Shown here: piece after piece, positions 7,561 to 14,933 of the stretch | Numbering within the stretch: position 1 is the first letter of the stretch | Layout of the letters: the number at the start of each line of letters is the position of its first letter | From: Chloroflexota bacterium | GTDB lineage: Bacteria; Chloroflexota; Limnocylindria; Limnocylindrales; CSP1-4 | DNA length: 64,000 bases | Reading direction: 5' to 3' | NCBI GenBank assembly: GCA_919901745.1 | Contig: CAKKPP010000005.1 | Location: forward strand, 33,850-97,849 | Notes under the pieces: model-generated | The model's input: only the letters and a program-made list of their open reading frames with translations | The model's database searches: none | What the model was told of the DNA's origin: nothing | Translations under genes and position numbers: made by a program

Positions 7561-8334
7561 CTACGTCGGCCGGACGGCCGCCAGTGCCCGCCGGGCGGCG
7601 TCCGCGACGAACGCCCCGTCCGCGCCGATCCCGACAAACCGGAACCCCATCTCGAGGTGGCGGGCAACGACGCCCGTGTCGTAGACCAGGATGCCGGCAG
7701 CCTTGCCGTGGGACTCCGCCGCGGTCACGACCGCGCGCAGCGCGTCAAGGTACGTGTCCCCCTGGAACTGACCCGGGACACCCAGGGAGTGCGAGAGGTC
7801 CGCCGGGCCCACGAACAGGACGTCGACGCCGTCGATCGCCGCGATGGCCCTCGCGTCGCGGACGGCGCCGGGCGACTCGATCTGGACGATCCCCACGATC
7901 CGCTCATTGACGCGCCCCACGTCGCCATGGCCCACCGCGCCAAGCTCCGCGCCACGGGTCCGGAGGGCCACGCCACGGACACCCTTCGGTGGGTAGTGCA
8001 GGTAGCGGACCGAGGCCGCGACTTCGTCTGCCGACTGCGACTGCGGGATCATGATCCCGGCCGCGCCGAGGTCCAACGCGCGCCCGATCCTGAGCCGCTC
8101 CGCGGATTGCGGACGCACGATCGCGCTGGCCGGCGTCGTCTCGACGGCGTGGAGCAGCCCGAGCAGGTCGGTCTCGGTCGACGCCCCGTGCTCCAGGTCC
8201 AGCACGATCCAGTCGTAGCCGGCGCGACCACAGATCTCGGCAGACACCGCGGAATCGAGGTCCGCGAAGAGGCCGAACAGGATCTCGCCGGCCAGGATCC
8301 GCGGCCGCAGGGCGGGACGGGCGATGGAGGTCAT
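7561..8334 (-). CDS. HpcH/HpaI family class II aldolase
   Basis: 257 residues from the ATG at 8334; upstream in-frame codons lack homology. These TIM-barrel enzymes cleave 2-keto-3-deoxy or 4-hydroxy-2-oxo acids to pyruvate plus an aldehyde with a divalent metal. Seen are the strand VLDLEHG (about 48-54), RPQSAERLRIGRALDLGAAG, and the metal Glu and Asp in QIESPGAVRDARAI and DVLFVGPADLSHSLG (about 150-185). The exact substrate (hydroxyphenylacetate, ketodeoxyglucarate or other) cannot be set, and no partner pathway genes adjoin it. It converges with the EamA gene. Confidence 0.88.
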   Translation of the reverse strand: MTSIARPALRPRILAGEILFGLFADLDSAVSAEICGRAGYDWIVLDLEHGASTETDLLGLLHAVETTPASAIVRPQSAERLRIGRALDLGAAGIMIPQSQSADEVAASVRYLHYPPKGVRGVALRTRGAELGAVGHGDVGRVNERIVGIVQIESPGAVRDARAIAAIDGVDVLFVGPADLSHSLGVPGQFQGDTYLDALRAVVTAAESHGKAAGILVYDTGVVARHLEMGFRFVGIGADGAFVADAARRALAAVRPT

Positions 8335-8435
8335 CCGCGTATCATGCCGCGCCTGCAGACCTGGCGCCGGCAGACCTGGCGCCCGACGAGTCGGCGTCGG
8401 ACCGGAAGCAGCGATTGGCGGGCCCGGCCGAACCG

Positions 8436-8441
8436 TATGAT
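8436..8441 (+). promoter_or_regulatory. Candidate -10 box before the acetyltransferase gene
   Basis: TATGAT lies exactly six bases before the ATG at 8448, close to the bacterial -10 consensus, with no ribosome binding site between. This decides the start at 8448 over the in-frame GTG or ATG upstream. Confidence 0.55.
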
Positions 8442-8447
8442 CGACGG

Positions 8448-9095
8448 ATGAGCCCTTCGTCCGTCTGGCCGCTGTTCGGGCTTCGTGTGCGGACGGCAGA
8501 CGGACTGGAGCTGCGCCTCCCGACGGATGAGCAGCTCGCGACCCTGATCGAGGTGGCGCGAGCCGGAATCCACCCGCCGGAGGAGATGCCGTTCGCGTTC
8601 GCCTGGACGGATCAGCCGAGTCCCGCCTTCGAACGTGAGTTCCTGCGCTACCACTGGGCCGCTCGAGCCAACTGGCGAGCGGAGGCCTGGTCGCTGAACC
8701 TGGCGGTCTTCCTCGATGGAGCCCCGATCGGGTTTCAGGACCTGGTTGCCCGCGACTTCGCCGTCCTTCGCTCGGTAGGGACCGGGTCTTGGCTGGCCGC
8801 ATCGCACCAGGGCCGCGGCATCGGCAAGGCGATGCGCGGTGCGGCCCTCAGCCTGGCCTTCGACGGCCTCGGGGCGGAGGAGGCGACGACCGAGGCCTTC
8901 TTCGACAACCGCGCGTCGGCGGGGGTGAGTCGTGCCCTCGGCTATGCCGAGAACGGCATCGGTCGGCTTGGTCCGCGCGGCCTTGCCCGCCAGACGCAGC
9001 GCTTCCGGATGACCCGCACCGACTGGGCCGCGCGTCCGCGCCCGCCGGTCGAGATCATCGGCCTCGCGGCCTGCCGCGACCTGTTCGGCGGGTAG
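8448..9095 (+). CDS. GNAT family N-acetyltransferase
   Basis: 215 residues. The acetyl-CoA pyrophosphate loop is visible as SHQGRGIGKAMRGAALSLAF (about 123-142), followed by EATTEAFFDNRASAGVSRALGYAENGIG, the usual end of the GNAT fold in ribosomal-protein or amino-acid acetyltransferases (RimJ/RimL-like). The N-terminal arm (RTADGLELRLPTDEQLATLIEVA) is the first strand and helix. The start at 8448 is favoured by the -10 box six bases upstream. It is a single-gene unit; the substrate is not predictable. Confidence 0.88.
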   Translation: MSPSSVWPLFGLRVRTADGLELRLPTDEQLATLIEVARAGIHPPEEMPFAFAWTDQPSPAFEREFLRYHWAARANWRAEAWSLNLAVFLDGAPIGFQDLVARDFAVLRSVGTGSWLAASHQGRGIGKAMRGAALSLAFDGLGAEEATTEAFFDNRASAGVSRALGYAENGIGRLGPRGLARQTQRFRMTRTDWAARPRPPVEIIGLAACRDLFGG

Positions 9096-9637
9096 CCGCT
9101 CGGTCCCGCCATCCTCTCGCCGTGCCGCGCGGGTGATCGCGGCCGGGGCCGGGCGTCGCCGCGCCTTGGCCGGGTCGGAGTCGCCCGTCGCTCGGTCGAG
9201 GTCGCCGCGCCCCTTCGCCGGGCGTCGCCGCGCCCCTTCGCCGGGTCGGGGTCGGTGTCGCCCTTCGCCAGGTCGGTATCGCTCCCATGAATGACCTACG
9301 CACAGGCTCGCCGTCAGGTCCGGATTCGGTCACGCTTATCGAGGGCGCCATCGCTCCCATGCGTGCCACAAGGCCTGCCGTGCGATAAGCACGGGTGTCA
9401 ACCACGCCTATCTCGATCGCTACGCTCGCGGCAGCGATGGAGGCGATATCGGAACCGACAAGGCGCCGGCCGGACACGTCGAAACCGGGACCCACGCACG
9501 ATCCCGGACGAACGATGACACCTGGCCGATCCACGTCACCGCCACGCCCATCCCGACCGATCGTTGAACCTTTCCGGCGGTGCGACCATCTGTAGTGGGT
9601 GAAGCGCCCATCGGGGGCGCCGCCGAGAGGGTCGGCC
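9096..9637. other. 542-bp gene-free stretch with degenerate GC-rich repeats
   Basis: No convincing coding region on either strand. 9148-9280 holds four imperfect copies of a unit like GTCGCCGCGCCCCTTCGCC, two of them adjacent (about 9202-9248), and TCGCTCCCATG occurs at about 9280 and 9353. A 33-codon ORF at about 9289 has no ribosome binding site. The right end carries the candidate sigma-gene promoter. I see no tRNA, riboswitch or clear terminator. Confidence 0.5.
9565..9595 (+). promoter_or_regulatory. Candidate ECF-type promoter of the sigma gene at 9638
   Basis: TGAACCTT at 9565-9572 and a TAG at 9593-9595. The same two elements at the same spacing (TGAACGTT, TAG) lie before the ECF sigma gene at 13748. 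A GAAC -35 element is typical of ECF promoters, which are often autoregulated. Only two sites support this. Confidence 0.35.
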
Positions 9638-10189
9638 GTGCGAATGAGGTTGGTCGAACGGGCAAGGGAGGGCGACGATGTCGCTTTCACGGATCTCGTC
9701 GACCTGGACGGTGACCGTTGCTACGCCATCGCGTATCGGATCCTTCGCGATGTCGAGCGGGCCCAGGACGCCGTCCAGCAGGCATTCCTCCTCGCCTGGC
9801 GCGAGCTTCCCCGGCTGCGCGATCCGGAGCGGTTCGACGTCTGGCTCCATCGGCTCCTCGTGAACGCCTGTTACGAGGAACTGCGCCGGTACCGGCGCTG
9901 GAGCACGCGGATCAGGAGTCTTCCGGTCGACGGGCCGGGGACGCCTGACACCACGCTCTCGGTCGAGGACCGGGACACCCTCGATCGGGCCTTCGTCCGG
10001 CTTACCCCGGAGCATCGCTCGGTCTTCGTCCTGCATCACCACGCCGGGCTGCCCCTCGCCGAGATTGCCGATGTCGTCGGCGTGCCGGTGGGGACGGTCA
10101 AGTCCCGGCTGCACTACGCGACCCGTACCCTGCGCGCGGCGATCGTCGCCGACAGCCAGGTCGACACCGTGGAGGCACGACTGGCATGA
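9638..10189 (+). CDS. ECF sigma-70 family RNA polymerase sigma factor
   Basis: 183 residues from a GTG at 9638, chosen for the GAGAGG seven bases upstream; ATG 9644 is the alternative. Region 2 is seen as YRILRDVERAQDAVQQAFLLAWRELPRL (about 32-60) and DVWLHRLLVNACYEELRR, region 4 as LPLAEIADVVGVPVGTVKSRLHYATRTLRAAI (about 135-167). Such factors direct RNA polymerase to stress or envelope promoters with GAAC-type -35 elements. The stop overlaps the next gene (ATGA), a membrane protein that probably holds this sigma factor inactive. Confidence 0.93.
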   Translation: MRMRLVERAREGDDVAFTDLVDLDGDRCYAIAYRILRDVERAQDAVQQAFLLAWRELPRLRDPERFDVWLHRLLVNACYEELRRYRRWSTRIRSLPVDGPGTPDTTLSVEDRDTLDRAFVRLTPEHRSVFVLHHHAGLPLAEIADVVGVPVGTVKSRLHYATRTLRAAIVADSQVDTVEARLA

Positions 10190-10971
10190 ACACGCCGCGC
10201 GATCCCGACGAGATCCTGTCCGCCTGGCTGGACGAGGGGCCCGCCCGGCTCCCCGATCAGACGCGTCGGGCGATCGTCGTCGCCCTCCCATCAGTCACAC
10301 AGAGATGGCGCCTCTCGTGGGTGCCGTGGAGGTTCCCCCTGATGACAAACACCATGCGGGCCGCCGCGGGGATCGCGATCGTCGCGATCGTCGGCGTCGC
10401 GGGCCTGAACTTCCTCCGCCCCGCGGTCGGTCCCGGCTCGGCGCCCTCGCAGACGCCGACGCCGACCGCCACACCCGAGCCCAGCCCGACGCAGATGGCG
10501 CAACCCTCAGCCATCGCCGCTCCCATCCCGTCGCTCACGGAAACCTTCGACTCCGCGAATGGATACTCGATCGGCATCGGCGCCAGCATGACCGTGGAGA
10601 AGACCGACGCGCCCTGGGGCCTGCCCGACGCCTTCGACGCGATCGTGTCGAGCCTGTACCTCCTCCGCGTGGGATCTGACGTCATCCCGGACGGGGTCGA
10701 CGTCGACGCCTGGATCCAGACGCGCCTCACCCAAGGCACGCCTGGCAACTGTGGCGCGATTCGCGCGGAGCTCCCCGAGGTCGTCATCGACGGGCATGCC
10801 GGCAAGATCAGGGACAGCTGCGGCGAGATCGAGGCGACGGTCGTCGCCGGCGGGCGAGCCTACCTCTTCACCTTCTGGATGCCCGAGGTCCCGCTTGCGA
10901 ACGGCAGAGAGATCTTCGATGCGTTCGCCGCCACGGTCCAGCTCCGTCCCGAGGATGTCCTGACGCCGTAG
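10186..10971 (+). CDS. Anti-sigma-like single-pass membrane protein
   Basis: 261 residues, overlapping the sigma stop by four bases. The cytoplasmic N-terminus (about 1-45) contains ILSAWLDEGPARLPD, a pattern shared with the proteins at 12277 and 21373. One membrane helix (about 58-75, AAGIAIVAIVGVAGLNFL) is followed by a Pro/Thr linker (TPTPTATPEPSPTQ) and an external domain of about 150 residues with three cysteines. No HxxxCxxC zinc anti-sigma motif is present, so this is a different anti-sigma class if it binds sigma. Sigma binding is inferred from coupling and recurrence. The external domain differs from those of the two paralogues. Confidence 0.7.
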   Translation: MNTPRDPDEILSAWLDEGPARLPDQTRRAIVVALPSVTQRWRLSWVPWRFPLMTNTMRAAAGIAIVAIVGVAGLNFLRPAVGPGSAPSQTPTPTATPEPSPTQMAQPSAIAAPIPSLTETFDSANGYSIGIGASMTVEKTDAPWGLPDAFDAIVSSLYLLRVGSDVIPDGVDVDAWIQTRLTQGTPGNCGAIRAELPEVVIDGHAGKIRDSCGEIEATVVAGGRAYLFTFWMPEVPLANGREIFDAFAATVQLRPEDVLTP

Positions 10972-10979
10972 CCTCCGCC

Positions 10980-12209
10980 CTAGTCCGGGAACGCCTCCGG
11001 GCCTCGCTCCGCGAGCTCGGAGGCTTCCTGCTGCGCCGCCTCGCCAGTGGCCGGCAACCACGAGTAGGGGTAGCGATCATCGTCGAGAGCCATCGCCTCG
11101 CGGGTGATCAACAGCGGGTTGAACGTGTCGACCATGACCGCCAGCTCCTCCGTCGCCTCGCGGCCGATCGACGCCTCGGCCGTCCCCGGATGCGGTCCGT
11201 GCGGGATCCCGGCGGGATGGACGGTAAACGACGCGATGTCCACGCCGCGCCGGCTCATGAAGTTGCCGGCCACGTAGTAGATGACCTCGTCCGAGTTGAT
11301 GTTCGAGTGGTTGTACGGCGCCGGGATCGCCAGCGGATGGTAGTCGAACTTGCGCGGCACGAACGAGCAGACGACGAAGTTGCGCGCCTGGAAGGTCTGG
11401 TGGACCGGCGGCGGCTGATGGACCCGTCCGGTGATCGGCTGGAAGTCGGCGATATCGAAGCGGAACGGCCACAGGTAGCCGTCCCAGCCGACGATGTCGA
11501 ACGGATGGTTCGCGTAGTGGTAGGCCGTGATCCGGTCGCCGCTGCGCACGTGGACGACGAAGTCGCCGGTCTCAGTGTGCGGCTCCGCCCACTCCGGCGC
11601 ATGGAGGTCGCGCTGCGAGTACGGGGCATGCTCGAGCAGCTGGCCGTAGTCGTTCCGGTAGCGCTTCGGCGGCTCGAGCTCCGACGGGCACTCCAGCCAG
11701 AGCATCCGCTGCTCCACGCCCTGATCCGGTTCGAGCCGCCACGTCGTCCCGATCGGGAGCACGAGGTAGTCGCCGGGGTGGTACCGAAGCGGCCCGAAGA
11801 TCGTGTCGCAGACCCCTGACCCCTCGTGGACGTAGAGCATCTCGTCGGCGACGCCGTTGCGATAGAAGGTCCCGTCGGGCATCGATTCGGCCGGCCGAAC
11901 GACGCCGAATACGACATCTCGATTGAAGAACAGCGGGATCCGGCCGGTGACGACATCGCCGCGCGGCGGGACCGCCGCGGTGTTGATCAGGCGATGGCGG
12001 TGCAGACCGTCGTCGGCCGCTTCCCAGCGAACCTCGCGCACGGCTTCAATCTGATGGGTCCGGGTCGGCGGGACGAGGTGGTAGAGGAGCGAGCTGCGGC
12101 CGGTGAATCCCTCGACCCCGAACAGCTCCTCGGCGTAGAGCGAGCCGTCGGGGGCGCGGTGCTGGGTGTGGCGCTGCTGCGGGACGCTGCCGCGGCGGGC
12201 GTAGTACAT
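10980..12209 (-). CDS. hmgA: Homogentisate 1,2-dioxygenase, short bacterial type
   Basis: 409 residues. This non-heme iron cupin enzyme opens the ring of homogentisate to maleylacetoacetate in tyrosine and phenylalanine degradation. The N-terminus (MYYARRGSVPQQRHTQHR) and the central QPPPVHQTFQARNFVVCSFVPR are characteristic. Likely iron ligands lie in NHSNINSDEVIYYVAGN (about 315) and in HPAGIPHGPHPG (about 345). The ATG at 12209 is the first homologous codon; the frame is open further upstream but non-homologous. Pathway partners hppD (23062) and a FAH-family hydrolase (14930) lie on the same strand but not in one operon. Confidence 0.93.
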   Translation of the reverse strand: MYYARRGSVPQQRHTQHRAPDGSLYAEELFGVEGFTGRSSLLYHLVPPTRTHQIEAVREVRWEAADDGLHRHRLINTAAVPPRGDVVTGRIPLFFNRDVVFGVVRPAESMPDGTFYRNGVADEMLYVHEGSGVCDTIFGPLRYHPGDYLVLPIGTTWRLEPDQGVEQRMLWLECPSELEPPKRYRNDYGQLLEHAPYSQRDLHAPEWAEPHTETGDFVVHVRSGDRITAYHYANHPFDIVGWDGYLWPFRFDIADFQPITGRVHQPPPVHQTFQARNFVVCSFVPRKFDYHPLAIPAPYNHSNINSDEVIYYVAGNFMSRRGVDIASFTVHPAGIPHGPHPGTAEASIGREATEELAVMVDTFNPLLITREAMALDDDRYPYSWLPATGEAAQQEASELAERGPEAFPD

Positions 12210-12215
12210 GAAACG

Positions 12216-12243
12216 ACTGGCCTCCTCGCGTGAGGAGGCCAGT
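12216..12243 (-). terminator. Perfect 12-bp hairpin between anti-sigma gene and hmgA
   Basis: ACTGGCCTCCTC / GAGGAGGCCAGT with a four-base GCGT loop. It starts 34 bases after the anti-sigma stop at 12277 and ends seven bases before the hmgA ATG. The run after it (CGTTTC) is only weakly T-rich. It may terminate the sigma operon, or act as a leader hairpin for hmgA. Confidence 0.6.
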
Positions 12244-12276
12244 CTAGTGGCTGGGCCCTGGCACAGGATCGACGGG

Positions 12277-13200
12277 TCAGGGCTCGATCTGGATCGATTC
12301 GACGATCGCCCGGAGCTCGGCCTGACGCTGGGGCGACGTCCCGACATAGTCCGTGCTCTGGACCACGACGCGAATGCCATCGACATCGAGGATCCAGAGG
12401 TGCCAGCGGCTGCCGGGTCCCTGGGCATAGATCCCGGGTTCCCATGGGAAGTAGGACGCCGGACAGGCGGAGATATCGGACGGGACCTGCAGGTCGACGT
12501 ACTTCCCCGCGTACCCCGCAAGCGTGATGTCGATGGGCGTCGTCACGTCAAGCTTGGGATGATCCACGAGGGCGCTGACGAAGTCGTCGACGGTCGGACC
12601 GACTGGGATGTTCGGTGGCGGCTCGTCGCCACAGGGCTCGGCATACAGCCCGCCGCCCCGCGAGAAGATCAGGCCAGCCCCGCCGGGCGCCGCCTTTCCC
12701 CCATCGGCCAGGTAGATCGAATGAACTGAGCCCCCGATCCATCCGTCGGGAACGATGAACATGAAGCGGATCGTGTCGTCCGCGGCCGTTTCGCTACATC
12801 CGGCCTGCCCAAAGCAGACCCCCATGCCACCAGGACCAAAGGGCGTTTCGCCGTATTGGCCCGCTGGCAGCAGCTGCTCCGGCCGGATGACCCCGACCGT
12901 TGGCGATGGGGTCGGTGACGGGGTCGGGGAGGGCGCTGAGCCGGGCCCACCGAATGACGATCCGCCGGGACCGAAGGCATAGATGGCGCCGCCGATCACG
13001 AGCACGCCGATGACGGCGGCCGCGGCGACGCGGGCAAGTGTGGGCATGTCTCGGAACCTCCACGGGATCCGAAGATCCCGCTCTTGTGATGTCGTTTCGA
13101 TGTGGAGGAGCGCGGCTTCCACGGCGCGGTCAGGCGCCTGGGTCGGGCCGTCCTCGAGCCACGATCGAGCGGCGCGTTCGAGCGAGCGATCGTCGTTCAT
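12277..13200 (-). CDS. Anti-sigma-like single-pass membrane protein
   Basis: 307 residues, ATGA overlap with the sigma gene. The N-terminus has AARSWLEDGPTQAPDRAV, the shared motif of this family, then a helix (about 55-76, VAAAAVIGVLVIGGAIYAFG), a Ser/Pro/Thr repeat linker (SPTPSPTPSPT), and an external domain of about 190 residues with several cysteines. The external part shares GPTVDDFVSAL, YAQGP, a DVDGIRVVV strand and a final AIVESIQIEP with the protein at 21373, so both belong to one family. Sequestration of the neighbouring ECF sigma until an external signal arrives is the likely role; this is inferred. Confidence 0.72.
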   Translation of the reverse strand: MNDDRSLERAARSWLEDGPTQAPDRAVEAALLHIETTSQERDLRIPWRFRDMPTLARVAAAAVIGVLVIGGAIYAFGPGGSSFGGPGSAPSPTPSPTPSPTVGVIRPEQLLPAGQYGETPFGPGGMGVCFGQAGCSETAADDTIRFMFIVPDGWIGGSVHSIYLADGGKAAPGGAGLIFSRGGGLYAEPCGDEPPPNIPVGPTVDDFVSALVDHPKLDVTTPIDITLAGYAGKYVDLQVPSDISACPASYFPWEPGIYAQGPGSRWHLWILDVDGIRVVVQSTDYVGTSPQRQAELRAIVESIQIEP

Positions 13201-13748
13201 GCGAGGCGTCCTCCCTGGACGGCGAGCTCCGCGTCCGCCACGAGGGCGGCCCGGAGTCCACGGGTTGCGTAGTGCAGGCGCGATCGGACCGTGCCCGCGG
13301 GGATCTCGAGCATCTCGGCGATCTCCACGAGCGGCAGCCCGAGGTAGTGATGCAGGACGAACACCGCCCGCTGGTCGATCGGGAGCCGACGGAACATCCG
13401 CTCCAGTTCGTCACGGTCGGCGATGACGGCGCTCTCGTCCGGAGTCGTCGGCCCGTCGACGGGCAGGAGCCGGATGTTCGCCGTCCATTGGCGAGCCCGC
13501 CGCGATTCGTCGTAGCAGGCGTTGACGAGGATCCGGTGGATCCACGCTTCGAAGCGGTCGGTTTCGCGCAGGTGCGGGAGCCGCCGCCAGGCGAGGATGA
13601 GGGCGTTCTGCAGCGCGTCCTCGGCGAGGCCGGCATCGCGCAGGATCCGAAACGCGACGGCGTACAGCGAGTCACTGACCTGGTGCACCAGGACGGTGAA
13701 CGCCGCACGATCGCCGCGACGGGCCTGCTCGACGAGGTCTCGATCCAC
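13197..13748 (-). CDS. ECF sigma-70 family RNA polymerase sigma factor
   Basis: 183 residues, GTG start (MDRDLVEQARRGDRAAF). Region 2 is FRILRDAGLAEDALQNALILAWRRLPHL and AWIHRILVNACYDESRRAR; region 4 is LPLVEIAEMLEIPAGTVRSRLHYATRGLRAAL. The conserved linker LLPVDGP between the regions recurs in all sigma copies of this window. The stop overlaps the anti-sigma-like gene. A candidate promoter overlaps the stop codon of the preceding aldolase gene. It is about as similar to the sigma at 9638 as to the pair at 19310 and 20825. Confidence 0.93.
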   Translation of the reverse strand: MDRDLVEQARRGDRAAFTVLVHQVSDSLYAVAFRILRDAGLAEDALQNALILAWRRLPHLRETDRFEAWIHRILVNACYDESRRARQWTANIRLLPVDGPTTPDESAVIADRDELERMFRRLPIDQRAVFVLHHYLGLPLVEIAEMLEIPAGTVRSRLHYATRGLRAALVADAELAVQGGRLA

Positions 13749-13792
13749 CCCGATCTCCGATGGGCCGGACCGAGAGTGGTCCGGGTTGTCTC

Positions 13793-13823
13793 CTATGACG
13801 GGAGGATGGACCCGGAACGTTCA
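13793..13823 (-). promoter_or_regulatory. Candidate ECF-type promoter of the sigma gene at 13748
   Basis: On the minus strand TGAACGTT starts at 13823 and TAG ends at 13793, the same elements and spacing as at 9565-9595. The first three bases overlap the stop codon of the upstream gene on the same strand. Confidence 0.35.
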
Positions 13824-14933
13824 GCCGCTACGGCCGCGGGCGTCCACGGGCCATGTCCCGATCACGGTCTCACCGCGGACGGCAACAAAGGAGTCGAAGA
13901 GATCCACGACCGGGCAGACGTGGTTCGGGGCGATGGCGACGATCTCGCCGAGATGTGGCGCCGGGGTTCCGGACGGAATCCGGACGATGCCGTGGTAGTC
14001 ATTCACCCGTTCGATGACGGCATTCGGATAGGCGCGCACGAGTCCATGACCCTCTAGGTACGGCGCCCGATCCTTGGTCAGCGTCTTGGCGCCCGCATCG
14101 ATGACGACGTGGCCGGGGACCGCCATGCTGACGACGGTCGCGGCGACGTGAAGGGCCACGTCATCGAGTCGGATCGAGCCAAGCACGGCCTGCTGACGAT
14201 CGCCGAACACGTAGGTCCCGGCGCGAATCTCCGTGACCAGATCGGCAGCGGCCTCAATCATCGTCGGCGTCGACCCGGCGCTGACGACTTCACAGGCGAA
14301 ACCCGCCGCGCGAAGGGCGATCGCAGCTTCGCTGAGCGCCCGCACCTCGTCCGCGGCCGCGTCCGCGTGCGCTTCCGGTCTCGCGTACGAGTGGCCGCCA
14401 TGCGTGAACACCCCAACGACATCCAGCTCCATCGAACGAGCGGCCTCGGCGACGCGCACGGCCGATTCGGTCGAACCGACGCCGGTCCGATGCCCGCCGG
14501 AGTCCACTTCGACGAGGACCCGAAGTGGGCGCTCGAAACCCTCGACGGCGGCCGCCAGGCGCTCCGCTCCCGCCACCGAGTCGATCCCGACGGCGATCGA
14601 CGTTTGCTCGTGAAGAGCGCGCAGTCGCGCGGCCTTCGGGCCGACCGCCCAGACCGTGTACGCGAGGAAGATGTCCTCGATCCCGGCGGCGGCGAAGACT
14701 TCAGCCTCGCCGAGCGTCCCCACGGTGATCCCGCGCGCCCCGGCGTCCAGCTGCCCACGGGCGATCGCCACGCTCTTGTGCGTCTTGGCGTGCGGACGAA
14801 GCGCGACACCCAGGGGTGTGAGTTGCTCGACGAGACGGCGCGTGTTCGCCTCGGCGATGTCGAGGTCGACGACAAGAGCCGGCGTGTCAATCCCGGGCGG
14901 AAGGAACGGATCGAACCGATCGAAGCCGGTCAC
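13821..14933 (-). CDS. D-threonine aldolase / D-serine dehydratase-like PLP enzyme
   Basis: 370 residues. An alanine-racemase-type barrel (about 15-250) carries the PLP lysine in RPHAKTHKS (about 47-55). The C-terminal domain has the zinc His and Cys of this family in VNDYHG and PNHVCPVVDLFD. Enzymes of this family cleave D-threonine or D-3-hydroxy amino acids to glycine and aldehyde, or dehydrate D-serine. The ATG overlaps the stop of the FAH-family gene (ATGA), so the two are co-translated. That pairing is not part of known tyrosine breakdown and may indicate handling of a related hydroxy amino acid. Confidence 0.88.
   Translation of the reverse strand: MTGFDRFDPFLPPGIDTPALVVDLDIAEANTRRLVEQLTPLGVALRPHAKTHKSVAIARGQLDAGARGITVGTLGEAEVFAAAGIEDIFLAYTVWAVGPKAARLRALHEQTSIAVGIDSVAGAERLAAAVEGFERPLRVLVEVDSGGHRTGVGSTESAVRVAEAARSMELDVVGVFTHGGHSYARPEAHADAAADEVRALSEAAIALRAAGFACEVVSAGSTPTMIEAAADLVTEIRAGTYVFGDRQQAVLGSIRLDDVALHVAATVVSMAVPGHVVIDAGAKTLTKDRAPYLEGHGLVRAYPNAVIERVNDYHGIVRIPSGTPAPHLGEIVAIAPNHVCPVVDLFDSFVAVRGETVIGTWPVDARGRSG

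Noticed and set aside
9289-9390. 33-codon ORF in the gap
   Set aside because: No ribosome binding site or promoter and no recognisable content.
9055-9690. 211-codon minus-strand frame over the gap before the sigma gene
   Set aside because: Arg/Pro/Gly-rich product, no ribosome binding site, overlaps two real genes at its ends.
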